DNA of 64,000 bases, from the NCBI RefSeq assembly GCF_030296935.1, contig NZ_AP028032.1:1302001-1366000 (forward strand). The letters run 5' to 3'. Source of the stretch: Coprobacter fastidiosus. Lineage in GTDB: Bacteria; Bacteroidota; Bacteroidia; Bacteroidales; Coprobacteraceae. Of the stretch, positions 44,973 to 54,831 are shown piece after piece. The first letter of the stretch is position 1. Every line of letters begins with the position of its first letter. The notes below the pieces were generated by a model that searched no databases, was not told where the DNA came from, and saw only the letters and a list, made by a program, of their open reading frames with translations. Position numbers and translations under genes: made by a program.

Positions 44973-47900
44973 CTATAATTTTCTTTTCTCATTCAACCAA
45001 TATCGTATTCGTTCTTTTAATATCGCTGAAAAAATAGGCTTGCTGATATAATCATCACATCCGGCTTCGAGAATCCGGTTTCTGTCCTGATCAAAAGCAA
45101 AAGCCGTAACTGCAATTATCGGAGTCTTTACTCCTTTATCGCGCAATCTAAATGTAGCTTCTATACCATCCATTTCCGGCATACGTATATCCATAAGAAT
45201 TACATCCGGATTATATACCTCTTCAAGTTTTATCACCTCAATTCCACTTGTAGCTCGGATAATCTCATATTCTTTCTTCAAAATAACGGAAATCAATAAA
45301 AAATTACTATCCGTATCTTCTGCAACCAAAATTAAAGGTTTTCTATTTTCTTTCTGTAACACTCCTTCCGACAGAGCATGTTTCGATTCTTCACACATAT
45401 CACCAGAAATAAAATTTTCATTCAGCGGATAAGTAAACCAAAATCGAGAACCGATTCCTGGATTCGACTCTACCCCTATTCTTCCGCCCATTTGCTCGAC
45501 CAAACTTTTACAGATAGAAAGACCGAGTCCCGTCCCATGAACAAAATTATCAAGTTTTATAAAACGATCAAAAATAGTACCGAGTTTATCAGGTTCGATT
45601 CCAACTCCCGTATCACTGACATAAAATTCCAATTCTTTATCATGCACCCTATAGCCCACACGTATAAACCCTTTTTTGGTAAATTTGATCGCATTATTCA
45701 CAAAGTTAGTAATAATCTGATTTATACGATTTTTATCTCCGGGAATTATAGGATTGACAGACGGTTTTTCAAAAAGAAGATGCACATCAGGAGAAACTTT
45801 CATTTGCAATGAACGAACAATTTCCTCGCATAAAAGATTGACATTTACCTGCCCTATAACAAAATCGAATGTACCGGCCTCGATCTTCGATATATCAAGA
45901 ATATCAGAAATTAATTGCAGTAACAATTCATTATTCTCTATTCTCTTTCACGATATTCATAAACTCCTGTTTTTCTTCCGAAGAATTAGTATTCATCAAT
46001 AGCTCCGAGAAACCGACTATCGCATTAAGTGGAGTTCGTATCTCGTGACTCATATTTGCCAAAAAAGCAGATTTCAGACGGCCACTTTCTTCTGCCTTAT
46101 CCCGGGCTTCTATCAGTTTACGCTCAGTTTCCTTAAGCTCCGTAATATCGTAATTAACACAGATAAGCTCCAACTTACCGGGAGTATTATTCATTACATC
46201 ACGAATAACATTTACCCGTGTCCACTTCCATCCGTTCCCGTTACGAATACGAAGTTCTTTACTAAAACTGTCTATCTCATTATTCTTCAATTGTACGGTA
46301 TAATCAAACAATGCCTGACGATCTTCCTCATGAACATGACGATAAACACCAATTATCTGATCCAAAGGTGTAGAGTCTTCTTCTCCCAAATTATTAAACC
46401 ATTGAGTAATTCCATAACCTGTACGGGAAATCACGTCAAATTTACAATATCCTATTTTCCCAAACCTGCTGATCAACGAAAACGACGATTCAAATTCCGC
46501 AATACGGCTATAAGCCTTATTTATCTCGGTATTATCGATATTAATAAATAAGTAATTAGAAAAATTTCCCCGATTATCATACAAAATACTCACTTTCGTA
46601 TAAAGATCAATGTATCCTTTTTTATTTGTCGGATAATAATTCTCAACAGCTTTAAACGGATAATTAAAGCGAAAAGAAACCGATTCTTGATGTTTTAGTT
46701 TATTTTTAATCGCATCAGAAATATTCGGATTTTCAAAAATATTGATTCCCAAAGCCGACTGTTTACTTTTTAACCCGAAAATATTGATATCCGTGTTATT
46801 CATATCGATTAAATAACCGTTCTCGTCATACAATTCTATTCCCACAGGAATATTCATATAAATATTATGCAGAATTTTCGCACTCCGATCAAGCGCTTCA
46901 TGTGCTTTTACACTTTCGGTAATATCGCTAAACAAAACTACTGCAACACCCGGTTCAGGAGAATACAAAATATTATGTCCTATTTTCCCTGTTCGGGGAA
47001 ATGTTATATCTATCTCTGCATGCTCATTCAAATTATCAAAACTCGACAATTTTTTTACTAAACGAGAAAACGAAATAACATCAAGCTCTGAAGCTAACAT
47101 TCCTATCTCTTCCTTTTTCAATCCGGAAATTTCAAGTGCCGCCTCATTTGCATCAACGAGCCTATAATCTACAACATTCTTCTGATCGTCATTTATCAAC
47201 TCCATTCTGACATAACCTATTGGCATGTGCTTATACAAGTTTTTCAAATAAAGTCGTTCCATATCCGCTTTCTTTTCTGATATCCGAAACGCCAAACATA
47301 AACTGACAATATTTGCAATCGAGGTAAACCATTGATAATCTTCATTACTCCAATCCCGATAAACATCGATCATATCGATTTCCATAAATCCCCACACACT
47401 ATCATCAGTAACCATCGGAACAGCCATCAACGACTTTATATTTCGAGCCCCAAGTCTCTTTTTTTCCAAAACAGCTTCTTCGGGAAGTTCATCTAAATTG
47501 AATAATACGATAGGCTTCATACTCATAATCTGCTGAGTCCACCAAGGCATACTATCAACAGGAAGCTTACGTATACTCCGATTTTTTCCTTCCATACTTT
47601 CCCTAACCGACTCCGAAAGAATATCCAATACTCCATTTTCCCAATCATATGAGGCTATATACACATATCCTCCCTTAAATTGATACAAAATATCTTCTAA
47701 TATCTTATCAATAGCCCCCGTTACATTATCTGATCTAAAAAATTGCAACAATAAACGGGAAATTGAATTTTGCTGATATAATAGATTATTCACACGTTCC
47801 AATGACAATCCCCGATCTTTTATATCCTCAGGATTATCAATACATTGCAAAAAACCGAAAGCACACAAATGTCCGTCTTCATTCAAACTCTTTTCTCCTA

Positions 47901-48219
47901 ATTTTGAATGCACCCATATAACTCCATACTTAGAATAAACAGGGAAAGACTGCTCATACACATCTTGCAATAAAATAGAAGAAAATTCATTCTTAATGCG
48001 TTCCCGAAAATCTTCCCTTATTAAAAGTTTAAAATCTTCAAAACCGATCGTATCGGATTGAAGGTTTAACAAATCTATCAAAAAATCAGAACAGCGATAC
48101 GTCCTATTTTTAAAATTAGCTTCCCACCATCCTATACGTGCCAAAGACAGTAGTTTCCTATATTGATCATTTTCTTTTTCTATATGTGTATTCACAGAAT
48201 ATTTTTTACACTTGTTCAC
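44973..48219 (-). pseudogene. Hybrid sensor histidine kinase split by a frameshift
   Basis: Two minus-strand reading frames, 45931-48219 (762 aa) and the in-phase remainder 44973-45926, make one hybrid kinase. In order: N-terminal PAS-like region, GAF (~170-330), two to three PAS domains (~335-700), HisKA with phospho-His in [10 protein letters not shown] (~722), HATPase (TNFVNNAIKF, DTGVGIEPD, GTGLGLSICK) and a receiver (LMDIRMPEMDG). The break lies in HisKA, where the 7-mer TATTCTC is present twice in tandem (45932-45945). Removing one copy restores [23 protein letters not shown] without other change. Either it is a recent pseudogene, a slipped-strand switch, or an assembly error. Confidence 0.9.
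45932..45945. repeat. Tandem 7-bp duplication (TATTCTC x2) causing the kinase frameshift
   Basis: Two exact back-to-back 7-mers; 7 is not a multiple of 3, so the extra copy shifts frame and creates a TAA. Confidence 0.9.
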
Positions 48220-48355
48220 TCTTGCGAATGTAAATATTAATTATCAAAAAGACACAAGCTTTTATGATAAAAACAAATTTATTTAAAATCTTTATTCGTA
48301 TACTCCCCCAACAAAAAACATCTTTTTCTCTCGGTATGGGTTAAAAAGATTTTCA

Positions 48356-48363
48356 TAAATTTG
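48356..48363 (+). promoter_or_regulatory. Possible -7 box for the ArsC-family gene
   Basis: TAAATTTG matches the consensus 34 nt upstream of the start. No -33 box is evident. Confidence 0.4.
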
Positions 48364-48397
48364 CTTCAAATACAATGTACAATTTTTTATTACAAAA

Positions 48398-48775
48398 ATG
48401 ATTATGAAACCTCTTTTTATACAATATCCTAAATGCGGAACATGCAGGAAAGCTGCTCAATGGCTAAAAAATAACCATATAGATGTAACAATTCGTGATA
48501 TTGTTTCAGATAATCCGACACAACAAGAATTATCGGTATGGATTGAGAAAAGCGGGAAGCCTATACAAAAATTCTTCAATACAAACGGATTACGCTATAA
48601 AGAACTGAATCTTAAAGACAAAATTAAAAATACGCAGCAAGAAGAACTTTTACGAATACTTGCTTCTGAAGGAATGTTGGTCAAACGTCCGGTACTAATA
48701 TCCGGAAATACAGTTCTTACCGGTTTTAATGAAGAAGAATGGTCTAAAGCACTTCTAAAACCAGAAAAAGTTTAG
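48398..48775 (+). CDS. ArsC/Spx family protein (arsenate reductase-like)
   Basis: This 125-aa thioredoxin-fold protein has the N-terminal YPKCGTCRKAAQWL active site (CxxC form, as in Spx/MgsR and YffB). IRDIVSDNPTQQEL, FNTNGLRYKELNLKDK and the late KRPVLISGNTVLTGFNEEEW motif match the ArsC family. It could be a glutathione-independent reductase or a regulator; typical arsenate-resistance neighbours are absent. Start 48398 or 48404. A fragment of the MITE-like repeat begins five bases after the stop codon. Confidence 0.85.
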   Translation: MIMKPLFIQYPKCGTCRKAAQWLKNNHIDVTIRDIVSDNPTQQELSVWIEKSGKPIQKFFNTNGLRYKELNLKDKIKNTQQEELLRILASEGMLVKRPVLISGNTVLTGFNEEEWSKALLKPEKV

Positions 48776-48779
48776 ATTG

Positions 48780-48803
48780 GAAAATTTAGATAGGCCCTAA
48801 ACA
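48780..48803. repeat. MITE-like element, right-end fragment after ArsC-family gene
   Basis: GAAAATTTAGATAGGCCCTAAAC matches the right terminus of the family (AAAATTTAGACTATAGGCTCTAAAA) and lies a few bases beyond the stop codon. Confidence 0.5.
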
Positions 48804-48903
48804 AAGATAATTCCTCAAAAAGTCAACATTTCCCATTTTGTAACTTTATTGTAACATCTTTTTCATTCCTTTGCGTCCGTTAAAAGTACAAAAAGGAACT
48901 TAT

Positions 48904-51144
48904 ATGGAAACATTCTACTTAGGAATCGTTATTTTTCTTTTCCTATTAGCCATATTCGACTTAGTAGTCGGAGTAAGTAACGATGCCGTCAATTTCCTAA
49001 ATTCGGCAATCGGGGCAAAAGCCGCACCATTCAAAGCAATCATGTGTATTGCTGCAATCGGGATTTTTGTCGGGGCATCCCTCTCCAACGGAATGATGGA
49101 TATAGCACGTCACGGAATTTACCAACCGGAACATTTCTATTTTACCGAGATTATGTGTATTCTCATTGCTGTCATGCTTACAGATGTCGTACTTCTCGAC
49201 ATGTTCAATTCATTGGGAATGCCGACATCGACTACAGTCTCTTTGGTATTTGAACTTTTAGGCGGAACATTCGCATTATCTATCATAAAAATCGCCGGTG
49301 ACCATTCTTTAGAATTCGGACAATTGCTAAATACAGACAAGGCTTTATCCGTGATTCTGGCTATTTTCGTCTCCGTAGCTATTGCTTTCTTTTTCGGTAC
49401 TGTGGTACAATATATCGCCCGCCTCATATTTACATTCAATTATAAAAAACAGATGAAATATTTCGCTGCAATCTTCGGTGGAATAGCAATAACGACAATT
49501 ATCTATTTCGTACTGATCAGCGGGCTAAAAGAATCATCGTTTATGACCCCAGAAAACAAACTATGGATAAAAGAAAATACAGGACCTCTGATCTTATATT
49601 GTTTTATCGGCTCTACCATATTGATGCAAATATTCCAATGGATACATATCAATGTATTTAAAGTTATTGTTCTAATGGGAACATTTGCATTAGCTTTAGC
49701 ATTTGCAGGAAACGACCTTGTAAACTTTATCGGAGTTCCTCTTGCCGGTTATTCATCATTTATCGATTTCAGCTCTCAATCAGGAGCTGATCCCGACACA
49801 TATTTAATGACTTCTCTTATGGGATCAGCACATACTCCATGGTACTTTCTCGTATCTGCCGGACTCATTATGGTTATAGCACTGTTTACTTCTAAAAAAG
49901 CTCATAATGTAGTAAAAACTTCAGTAGATCTCTCACGTCAGGAAGAAGGAGAAGAAGCTTTCGGAACTTCACCCGTTGCTCGAGTTATCGTGCGGTTGTC
50001 AAGTTCTATCAGTTCAAGCCTATCCAATATTGTCCCAGACAAAACAAAACGCTGGATCGATGCACGATTCAATACAGATGATGCAATTTTAGCTGAAGGG
50101 GCGGCATTCGACTTAATCAGAGCCTCTGTAAACTTGGTATTAGCAGGGTTCTTGATAGCAATGGGAACAGCTCTTAAATTGCCACTCTCCACTACCTATG
50201 TGGCATTTATGGTAGCTATGGGAAGTTCTCTTGCAGACAGAGCTTGGAGTCGCGAAAGTGCAGTATATCGTATTACCGGAGTATTATCTGTAATAGGCGG
50301 TTGGTTTATTACTGCCGGAGCAGCATTTTTTATCTGCTTCTTTGTTACTACTATTATACATTTTGGAGGAACAATCGCTATCATAGCTTTTATCGGGTTG
50401 GCTATATTCAGTCTTATTCGTAGCCAATTAGTCTATAAAAAAGCTCTTACAAAACAGAAAGGAGATCCGACCGTACAAAAATTGATGAGCAGTCACGATA
50501 CACAAGAAGCCCTATCCTTACTCCGAAAACATACCAGAGATGAACTTGGAGCTATACTGGAAGTTGCCTCACAAACTTTTGACAAAACAGTCAACTCGTT
50601 TATGTCCGAAAGTTACCGAGGATTACGCAAGGCAATGAATCTTATCGACGATGAAAAAGACCATATCAAAAAAGTAAAACGTATAGGTACGTTAGGAGTT
50701 GCTCATCTCGATAATAATACCGCTATTGAGAAAGGATTGTATTATTATCAAGGAAATGATTTTATCAGTGAAGTCATATATAGTATAGGACGCATATGCG
50801 AACCTTGTCTGGAACATACCGACAATAACTTCAACCCTTTGCAGGAAGCTCAAAAAGAAGAATTCAAACACATTTCAGAAGGTATTACCGATTTTCTGGA
50901 ACAAGCACGGAATATTATTCTTCAAAATGATTACACAAATTTTGAAGAGGCCATATCTACTGCAAATCATCTGATCAACAGTCTTGCCCAATTAAAACGT
51001 GCCGAGCTGAAACGGATACAAGGACAAACCGGAAGTCTGAAGGTGAGCATGGTATATCTTACAATGATACAAGAAGCTCAAAATGTCGTAGCTTACACCA
51101 GCAATTTACTGAAAGTCAGCCGAAAATTTCAAGTAGAAGAATAA
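48904..51144 (+). CDS. PiT family inorganic phosphate transporter with PhoU-like C-terminal domain
   Basis: This is 746 aa from the ATG at 48904 (METFYLGI...). Two family signatures mark the transporter halves: DLVVGVSNDAVNFLNSAIGAKA (near residue 20) and ALAFAGNDLVNFIGVPLAGY (~272-291), the PiT GANDVAN-like repeats. About 11-12 TM helices reach ~residue 510. The soluble C-terminal ~220 residues are helical and resemble the PhoU domain (LDNNTAIEKGLYYYQGNDFISEV). It imports phosphate with H+ or Na+ at the inner membrane. The preferred upstream box is an imperfect TTCCTTTG at 48865. Confidence 0.93.
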   Translation: METFYLGIVIFLFLLAIFDLVVGVSNDAVNFLNSAIGAKAAPFKAIMCIAAIGIFVGASLSNGMMDIARHGIYQPEHFYFTEIMCILIAVMLTDVVLLDMFNSLGMPTSTTVSLVFELLGGTFALSIIKIAGDHSLEFGQLLNTDKALSVILAIFVSVAIAFFFGTVVQYIARLIFTFNYKKQMKYFAAIFGGIAITTIIYFVLISGLKESSFMTPENKLWIKENTGPLILYCFIGSTILMQIFQWIHINVFKVIVLMGTFALALAFAGNDLVNFIGVPLAGYSSFIDFSSQSGADPDTYLMTSLMGSAHTPWYFLVSAGLIMVIALFTSKKAHNVVKTSVDLSRQEEGEEAFGTSPVARVIVRLSSSISSSLSNIVPDKTKRWIDARFNTDDAILAEGAAFDLIRASVNLVLAGFLIAMGTALKLPLSTTYVAFMVAMGSSLADRAWSRESAVYRITGVLSVIGGWFITAGAAFFICFFVTTIIHFGGTIAIIAFIGLAIFSLIRSQLVYKKALTKQKGDPTVQKLMSSHDTQEALSLLRKHTRDELGAILEVASQTFDKTVNSFMSESYRGLRKAMNLIDDEKDHIKKVKRIGTLGVAHLDNNTAIEKGLYYYQGNDFISEVIYSIGRICEPCLEHTDNNFNPLQEAQKEEFKHISEGITDFLEQARNIILQNDYTNFEEAISTANHLINSLAQLKRAELKRIQGQTGSLKVSMVYLTMIQEAQNVVAYTSNLLKVSRKFQVEE

Positions 51145-51161
51145 TTCTTAAACGATTTATA

Positions 51162-51197
51162 AAAAGAGTCCGGACATTAAATGAGCGGACTCTTTTA
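51162..51197 (+). terminator. Terminator after the PiT gene
   Basis: AAAAGAGTCCG and CGGACTCTTTT arms with a 13-nt loop are followed by an AT-rich tail. Confidence 0.85.
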
Positions 51198-51235
51198 TTT
51201 TAAGATAACAAAATACTATACTAAATATAGAATCT

Positions 51236-51417
51236 TTAAAAGCCTGTTTAATTTCACTCGGGTCAGCTTTGAGAAATTCTTTTGAGAATGTTTTGCCGTT
51301 TCTATAAAGAGGATATCGGATTACCACAAATGAAAACTAAAAAAACAGATTAGAAAAAAACGTAAAGACGGCTTGATAATATTTTTTGACGGAAAATTTA
51401 GACTATAGGCTCTAAAA
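51236..51417. repeat. MITE-like element, most complete copy (~180 bp)
   Basis: The left end TTTAAAAGCCTGTTTAATTTCAC and right end GAAAATTTAGACTATAGGCTCTAAAA are imperfect inverted repeats. The interior aligns by eye with copies at 10932 and 36873. The right end abuts the stop codon of the minus-strand DUF2582 gene. It contains no significant coding sequence. Confidence 0.65.
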
Positions 51418-51669
51418 CTACCCGAAATGAAAATAACCTTGAATACATTTATTACTGAAAAAAAGTTCATTATCCTGTTTCCGACAATATATTTTCCCTT
51501 CACGAGCTAACCAGCCGATAGCAGAAAAAAGATCGTCTCGTGTCATATCTAATTTAGAAACAAGCTGACTGACAGAAAATTCAGAACCGCTTTCCAAAAG
51601 ATTCCATAACATTCCCGCATTTTTTCCGATAGGTATCATTTCCATAGCATTTTTATTTTTAAAGTTCAT
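51418..51669 (-). CDS. Winged helix-turn-helix protein, DUF2582 type
   Basis: This is 83 aa: IGKNAGMLWNLLESGSEFSVSQLVSKLDMTRDDLFSAIGWLAREGKIYCRK is a winged-helix DNA-binding fold as in the DUF2582 family, common in Bacteroidales and usually single-domain. Target unknown. The stop codon is directly followed by the terminal inverted repeat of the MITE-like element. Confidence 0.78.
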   Translation of the reverse strand: MNFKNKNAMEMIPIGKNAGMLWNLLESGSEFSVSQLVSKLDMTRDDLFSAIGWLAREGKIYCRKQDNELFFSNKCIQGYFHFG

Positions 51670-51864
51670 GTCTCAAGATAACTCAATTTATTTAGAAAAA
51701 CAAATTTCCATATCAAAAATGAGTATAAACAATTTATAAGATCGTCTATATAACGAATCACAATTACTATTTATATTGAACTGAAATAACAATACAAATA
51801 AAAAAGCAGATATAATGAAGACTTTTTTACAAATCTATCGCAAGACGTATAAACAAATATAGGT

Positions 51865-51909
51865 AATTTAGAGCCTGGATTTCGTAAAATTCTCGCTCTA
51901 AATTTTATA
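51865..51909. repeat. MITE-like element, short hairpin derivative
   Basis: AATTTAGAGCCTGG ... CTCGCTCTAAATTTT: TTTAGAGC and GCTCTAAA arms face each other. It lies ~50 bp downstream of the lutC stop and could stop that transcript. Confidence 0.5.
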
Positions 51910-51959
51910 ACAATAGGGATCAAAGATTTTTTACTTACAAAAAAGTTAAATTAACAGCA

Positions 51960-52547
51960 TCACTTCAATATCACCATCACATCTCTCGCACCATGAGCCC
52001 CCATAACCAATGCTTGCTCTATATCAGCAGTTTTAGACGGTCCGGAAATAAACACGCCAAAACCGTATTCTCCCGTATCGATTTCCTCGTATGCCTCGTG
52101 CATATTATTTACGATATTCTCCTTATCTAATAAAATAACGAGTTTTTCCGCAATAAAATAAACAGCTCGCAACTTTACATCTTGCTCTATCCAGACAGCC
52201 CCATTTTCCGCTACACCGATCTTACCTGAAACAATTGCAAGATCCGTACCGTCCAAATCCGCCGGGTCAGCGACATCATCCGGATTAAATGTCGCACAAG
52301 AAATTTCACTGATATTAGAAGCTATACGCTTTGCTTCGGGATATGCTTTTATGATTATATCGTTAATATCCTCACCCTTATTCAACAGATGCGATTCTCC
52401 ACCGACTTGTTTTACCATACTTTGAAATTGCATTATCACATCCGGATAGACTAAAGCATGCTTTTTCAAAGTTTCCAATTCCGGTTTTTCATATTTTTTA
52501 TGCACAGCATTCCGGATATTCTGCAATATATTTTCTCTACTGCTCAT
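51960..52547 (-). CDS. lutC: Lactate utilization protein C (LUD domain)
   Basis: This is 195 aa from the ATG at 52547 (MSSRENIL). LUD/YkgG-family features include NISEISCATFNPD, LDGTDLAIVSGKIGVAENGAVWIEQD and the late GFGVFISGPSKTADIEQALVMGAHGARD, which is the conserved C-terminal signature. It acts with LutA and LutB in NAD-independent L-lactate oxidation to pyruvate. The gene begins two bases after the lutB stop and is last in the lutABC operon. A longer start at 52574 would overlap lutB. Confidence 0.92.
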   Translation of the reverse strand: MSSRENILQNIRNAVHKKYEKPELETLKKHALVYPDVIMQFQSMVKQVGGESHLLNKGEDINDIIIKAYPEAKRIASNISEISCATFNPDDVADPADLDGTDLAIVSGKIGVAENGAVWIEQDVKLRAVYFIAEKLVILLDKENIVNNMHEAYEEIDTGEYGFGVFISGPSKTADIEQALVMGAHGARDVMVILK

Positions 52548-52549
52548 AT

Positions 52550-53917
52550 TCACTTCACATCTCCATTTTTCCACATTTCATTAAAACTCTTTCCTGAGAA
52601 TTGCGGCATCTCACGACCATTCCCCCAAGTATTCAATTTATTATAAATAAGATAACGGGGCATGTGATTAGATAACGGGGCTAATCTCAATGCTGTATTA
52701 AAAACCGGAGGACGTTTCATTATAAATTTCATACCTCCGGACATCATTTTTTTCATTCGATCAGCTTTATTAAATTTATCCAAATCTTGTCTCCACAAAT
52801 AAATTTGTTCTGCCAAATCTACCTTAGCGGGGCAAACATTCGAGCATGAATAACACAACGAACAAGCAGAAACATTATCTGAATACTGCAACGGAGCTTT
52901 CAACATTCCCAAATTGACACCTATAGGTCCGGGAATAAAATAGGTATATGAATAACCTCCGCTTCTACGATATACGGGACACGTATTCATACAAGCTCCA
53001 CAACGTATGCAATTCAATGCTTTTATGTGATTTTGATCTGCAAGAATTTTACTGCGCCCGTTATCGACCAATATAATATGAAACTCACCTCCTGCTCTCG
53101 GCTTACGATAATGAGAGGTATATGTCGTTATAGGTTGTCCTGTTGCCGAACGCGCCAATAGCCGGGTAAATATGCTTAAAGATTTACGGTCCGGAACAAT
53201 TTTCTCTATTCCGAAAGCCGCAATCTGCAATTTAGGCTGAGAAACTCCCATATCGGCATTTCCTTCATTAGTACACACGACAACTTCACCCGTAGATGCC
53301 ACGGCAAAGTTGCATCCGGTCATTGCGGCTTCTGCATGAATAAATTTTTGGCGAAGATTCTTCCGGGCAGCATGAGTTAAATAAGTAGGGTCAAAATTTC
53401 CTTTTTCCGTACCCATCTCTTTTTCGAATAATTTCCCGACCTGTTCTCTCTTTATATGAATAGCAGGAAGAACAATATGGCTGGGTTTAAGATGCATCAA
53501 TTGCAAAATACGTTCACCCAAGTCACTCTCCACTACCTCAATCCCTTTACTTTCAAGAAAAGGATTCAATTCACACTCCTCCGCCAACATCGACTTGCTC
53601 TTAATAAAATGCCTGACACCATGCTGTTCCAAGATGCGATAAACGATGTTACAATACTCCTCACCATCCTTCGCCCAATGTACATGAGCGCCATTTGCCT
53701 GCGCATTTGCCTCAAACTCCACTAAAAGCTCATCCAAATGGCTGTTACTATATAATTTGGTAGCACAGACCATATCACGCAGCTCTTCCCATTCAGGAAC
53801 TTCCTTACTCAATTTATCCCGTTTTTCTCTTACCAACCAAAGAGTTTCATCATGCCATGCAGCCTGTTTTTTGTTTTTCAAAAACTCTGCTGCCGCTTTA
53901 GAATGCTTCGTACTCAT
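52550..53917 (-). CDS. lutB: Lactate utilization iron-sulfur protein B
   Basis: This 455-aa protein has an N-terminal LUD-like domain (ASTGEVVVCTNEGNADM) and two ferredoxin-type cluster motifs: CIRCGACMNTCPVYRRSGGYSY and CSLCYSCSNVCPAKVD. The C terminus carries the LutB tail (FSGKSFNEMWK). It transfers electrons from L-lactate oxidation. It overlaps the lutA stop by 4 nt and is directly followed by lutC. Length is typical. Confidence 0.95.
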   Translation of the reverse strand: MSTKHSKAAAEFLKNKKQAAWHDETLWLVREKRDKLSKEVPEWEELRDMVCATKLYSNSHLDELLVEFEANAQANGAHVHWAKDGEEYCNIVYRILEQHGVRHFIKSKSMLAEECELNPFLESKGIEVVESDLGERILQLMHLKPSHIVLPAIHIKREQVGKLFEKEMGTEKGNFDPTYLTHAARKNLRQKFIHAEAAMTGCNFAVASTGEVVVCTNEGNADMGVSQPKLQIAAFGIEKIVPDRKSLSIFTRLLARSATGQPITTYTSHYRKPRAGGEFHIILVDNGRSKILADQNHIKALNCIRCGACMNTCPVYRRSGGYSYTYFIPGPIGVNLGMLKAPLQYSDNVSACSLCYSCSNVCPAKVDLAEQIYLWRQDLDKFNKADRMKKMMSGGMKFIMKRPPVFNTALRLAPLSNHMPRYLIYNKLNTWGNGREMPQFSGKSFNEMWKNGDVK

Positions 53918-54657
53918 AATCCTGCTGCTAAAACTTCAACTATGTGCAATGTCTTTATCGGTAATTTCTCTCGGAGAATAATACCGTTCTGATGCATTAA
54001 ACACGAACTGTCTGCTCCCACAATATATTCTGCTCCGGTAGCTATATGCCGCATTACTTTATCATGTCCCATCTGTACAGATACGGCATCTTCTTCTATG
54101 GCGAACATACCGCCGAAACCACAACATTCGTCTCTTCGTTCCGGTTCTACGATTTCTATTCCTTCCACCAAAGACAATAAATCCCGCAATTTACTGAAAT
54201 ATGGGATATTCAATTCACTCGGAGACGACAAATTCATCAAACGAACCCCATGACAGCTATTCTGGATACTTACTTTATGAGGAAACCTCGCTTTCAGAGA
54301 AGTCGGTTTAATCACATCATGAATAAACTCACAAATATCATATATTTTACCTTCACTGGCGCAATGGTGCTTATCTTTTTGCAACAGCCGTCCATAATTA
54401 TCCCGAACAAATACGACACAACTTGCCGAAGGTCCTACTATATAATCGTAATCTTTAAAACGTTCATCAAAACGACGGGCTAAATCAACTGCTTCATTTT
54501 CAAACCCGGCATTCGCCATCGGTTGACCGCAACAAGTCTGGTCTATCGGATAATCAATATCTACGCCCAAACTTTTCAGCAACTTATATGAAGCAATGCC
54601 TACTTGAGGATATACCGCATTGATATAGCAAGGGATAAATAGAGCTACTTTCATCAT
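53914..54657 (-). CDS. lutA: Lactate utilization protein A, CCG-domain (Fe-S)-binding protein
   Basis: This is 247 aa from the ATG at 54657 (MMKVALFIPCYIN); ATG 54654 is equally possible, while the longer reading from 54723 runs through the promoter. Two CCG motifs, QTCCGQPMANAG (~residue 40) and DECCGFGGMFAIEE (~residue 190), are the heterodisulfide-reductase-type cluster domains of LutA/GlpC. First gene of lutABC. It is divergent from an EamA permease, with its own -7 box at 54693. Confidence 0.93.
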   Translation of the reverse strand: MMKVALFIPCYINAVYPQVGIASYKLLKSLGVDIDYPIDQTCCGQPMANAGFENEAVDLARRFDERFKDYDYIVGPSASCVVFVRDNYGRLLQKDKHHCASEGKIYDICEFIHDVIKPTSLKARFPHKVSIQNSCHGVRLMNLSSPSELNIPYFSKLRDLLSLVEGIEIVEPERRDECCGFGGMFAIEEDAVSVQMGHDKVMRHIATGAEYIVGADSSCLMHQNGIILREKLPIKTLHIVEVLAAGL

Positions 54658-54692
54658 CTTCCAAGGAATATTCAATTCTACTATGTTAAATA

Positions 54693-54700
54693 CAAAATTA
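54693..54700 (-). promoter_or_regulatory. -7 box for lutABC
   Basis: On the minus strand it reads TAATTTTG, 36 nt upstream of the lutA start. Confidence 0.5.
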
Positions 54701-54747
54701 AAAGAAAGATGCATAGCGAACAAGAATATTTTCCAAAAACAATAGCG

Positions 54748-54755
54748 TATCTTTG
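54748..54755 (+). promoter_or_regulatory. -7 box for the EamA permease
   Basis: TATCTTTG matches exactly and lies 77 nt upstream of the ATG at 54832, so the longer reading from 54709 is not used. Confidence 0.55.
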
Positions 54756-54831
54756 CTGTCGTTTTTCCGATAAATTATACTTAACGGAAAAAAGAACGCA
54801 AACGGTTGATCTATTATTCAATTATAAAAAC

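Noticed and set aside
53456-53725. 89-codon plus-strand frame in lutB and similar frames opposite the CAZyme and kinase genes
   Set aside because: They are shadow frames of well-supported genes, with no independent signals.
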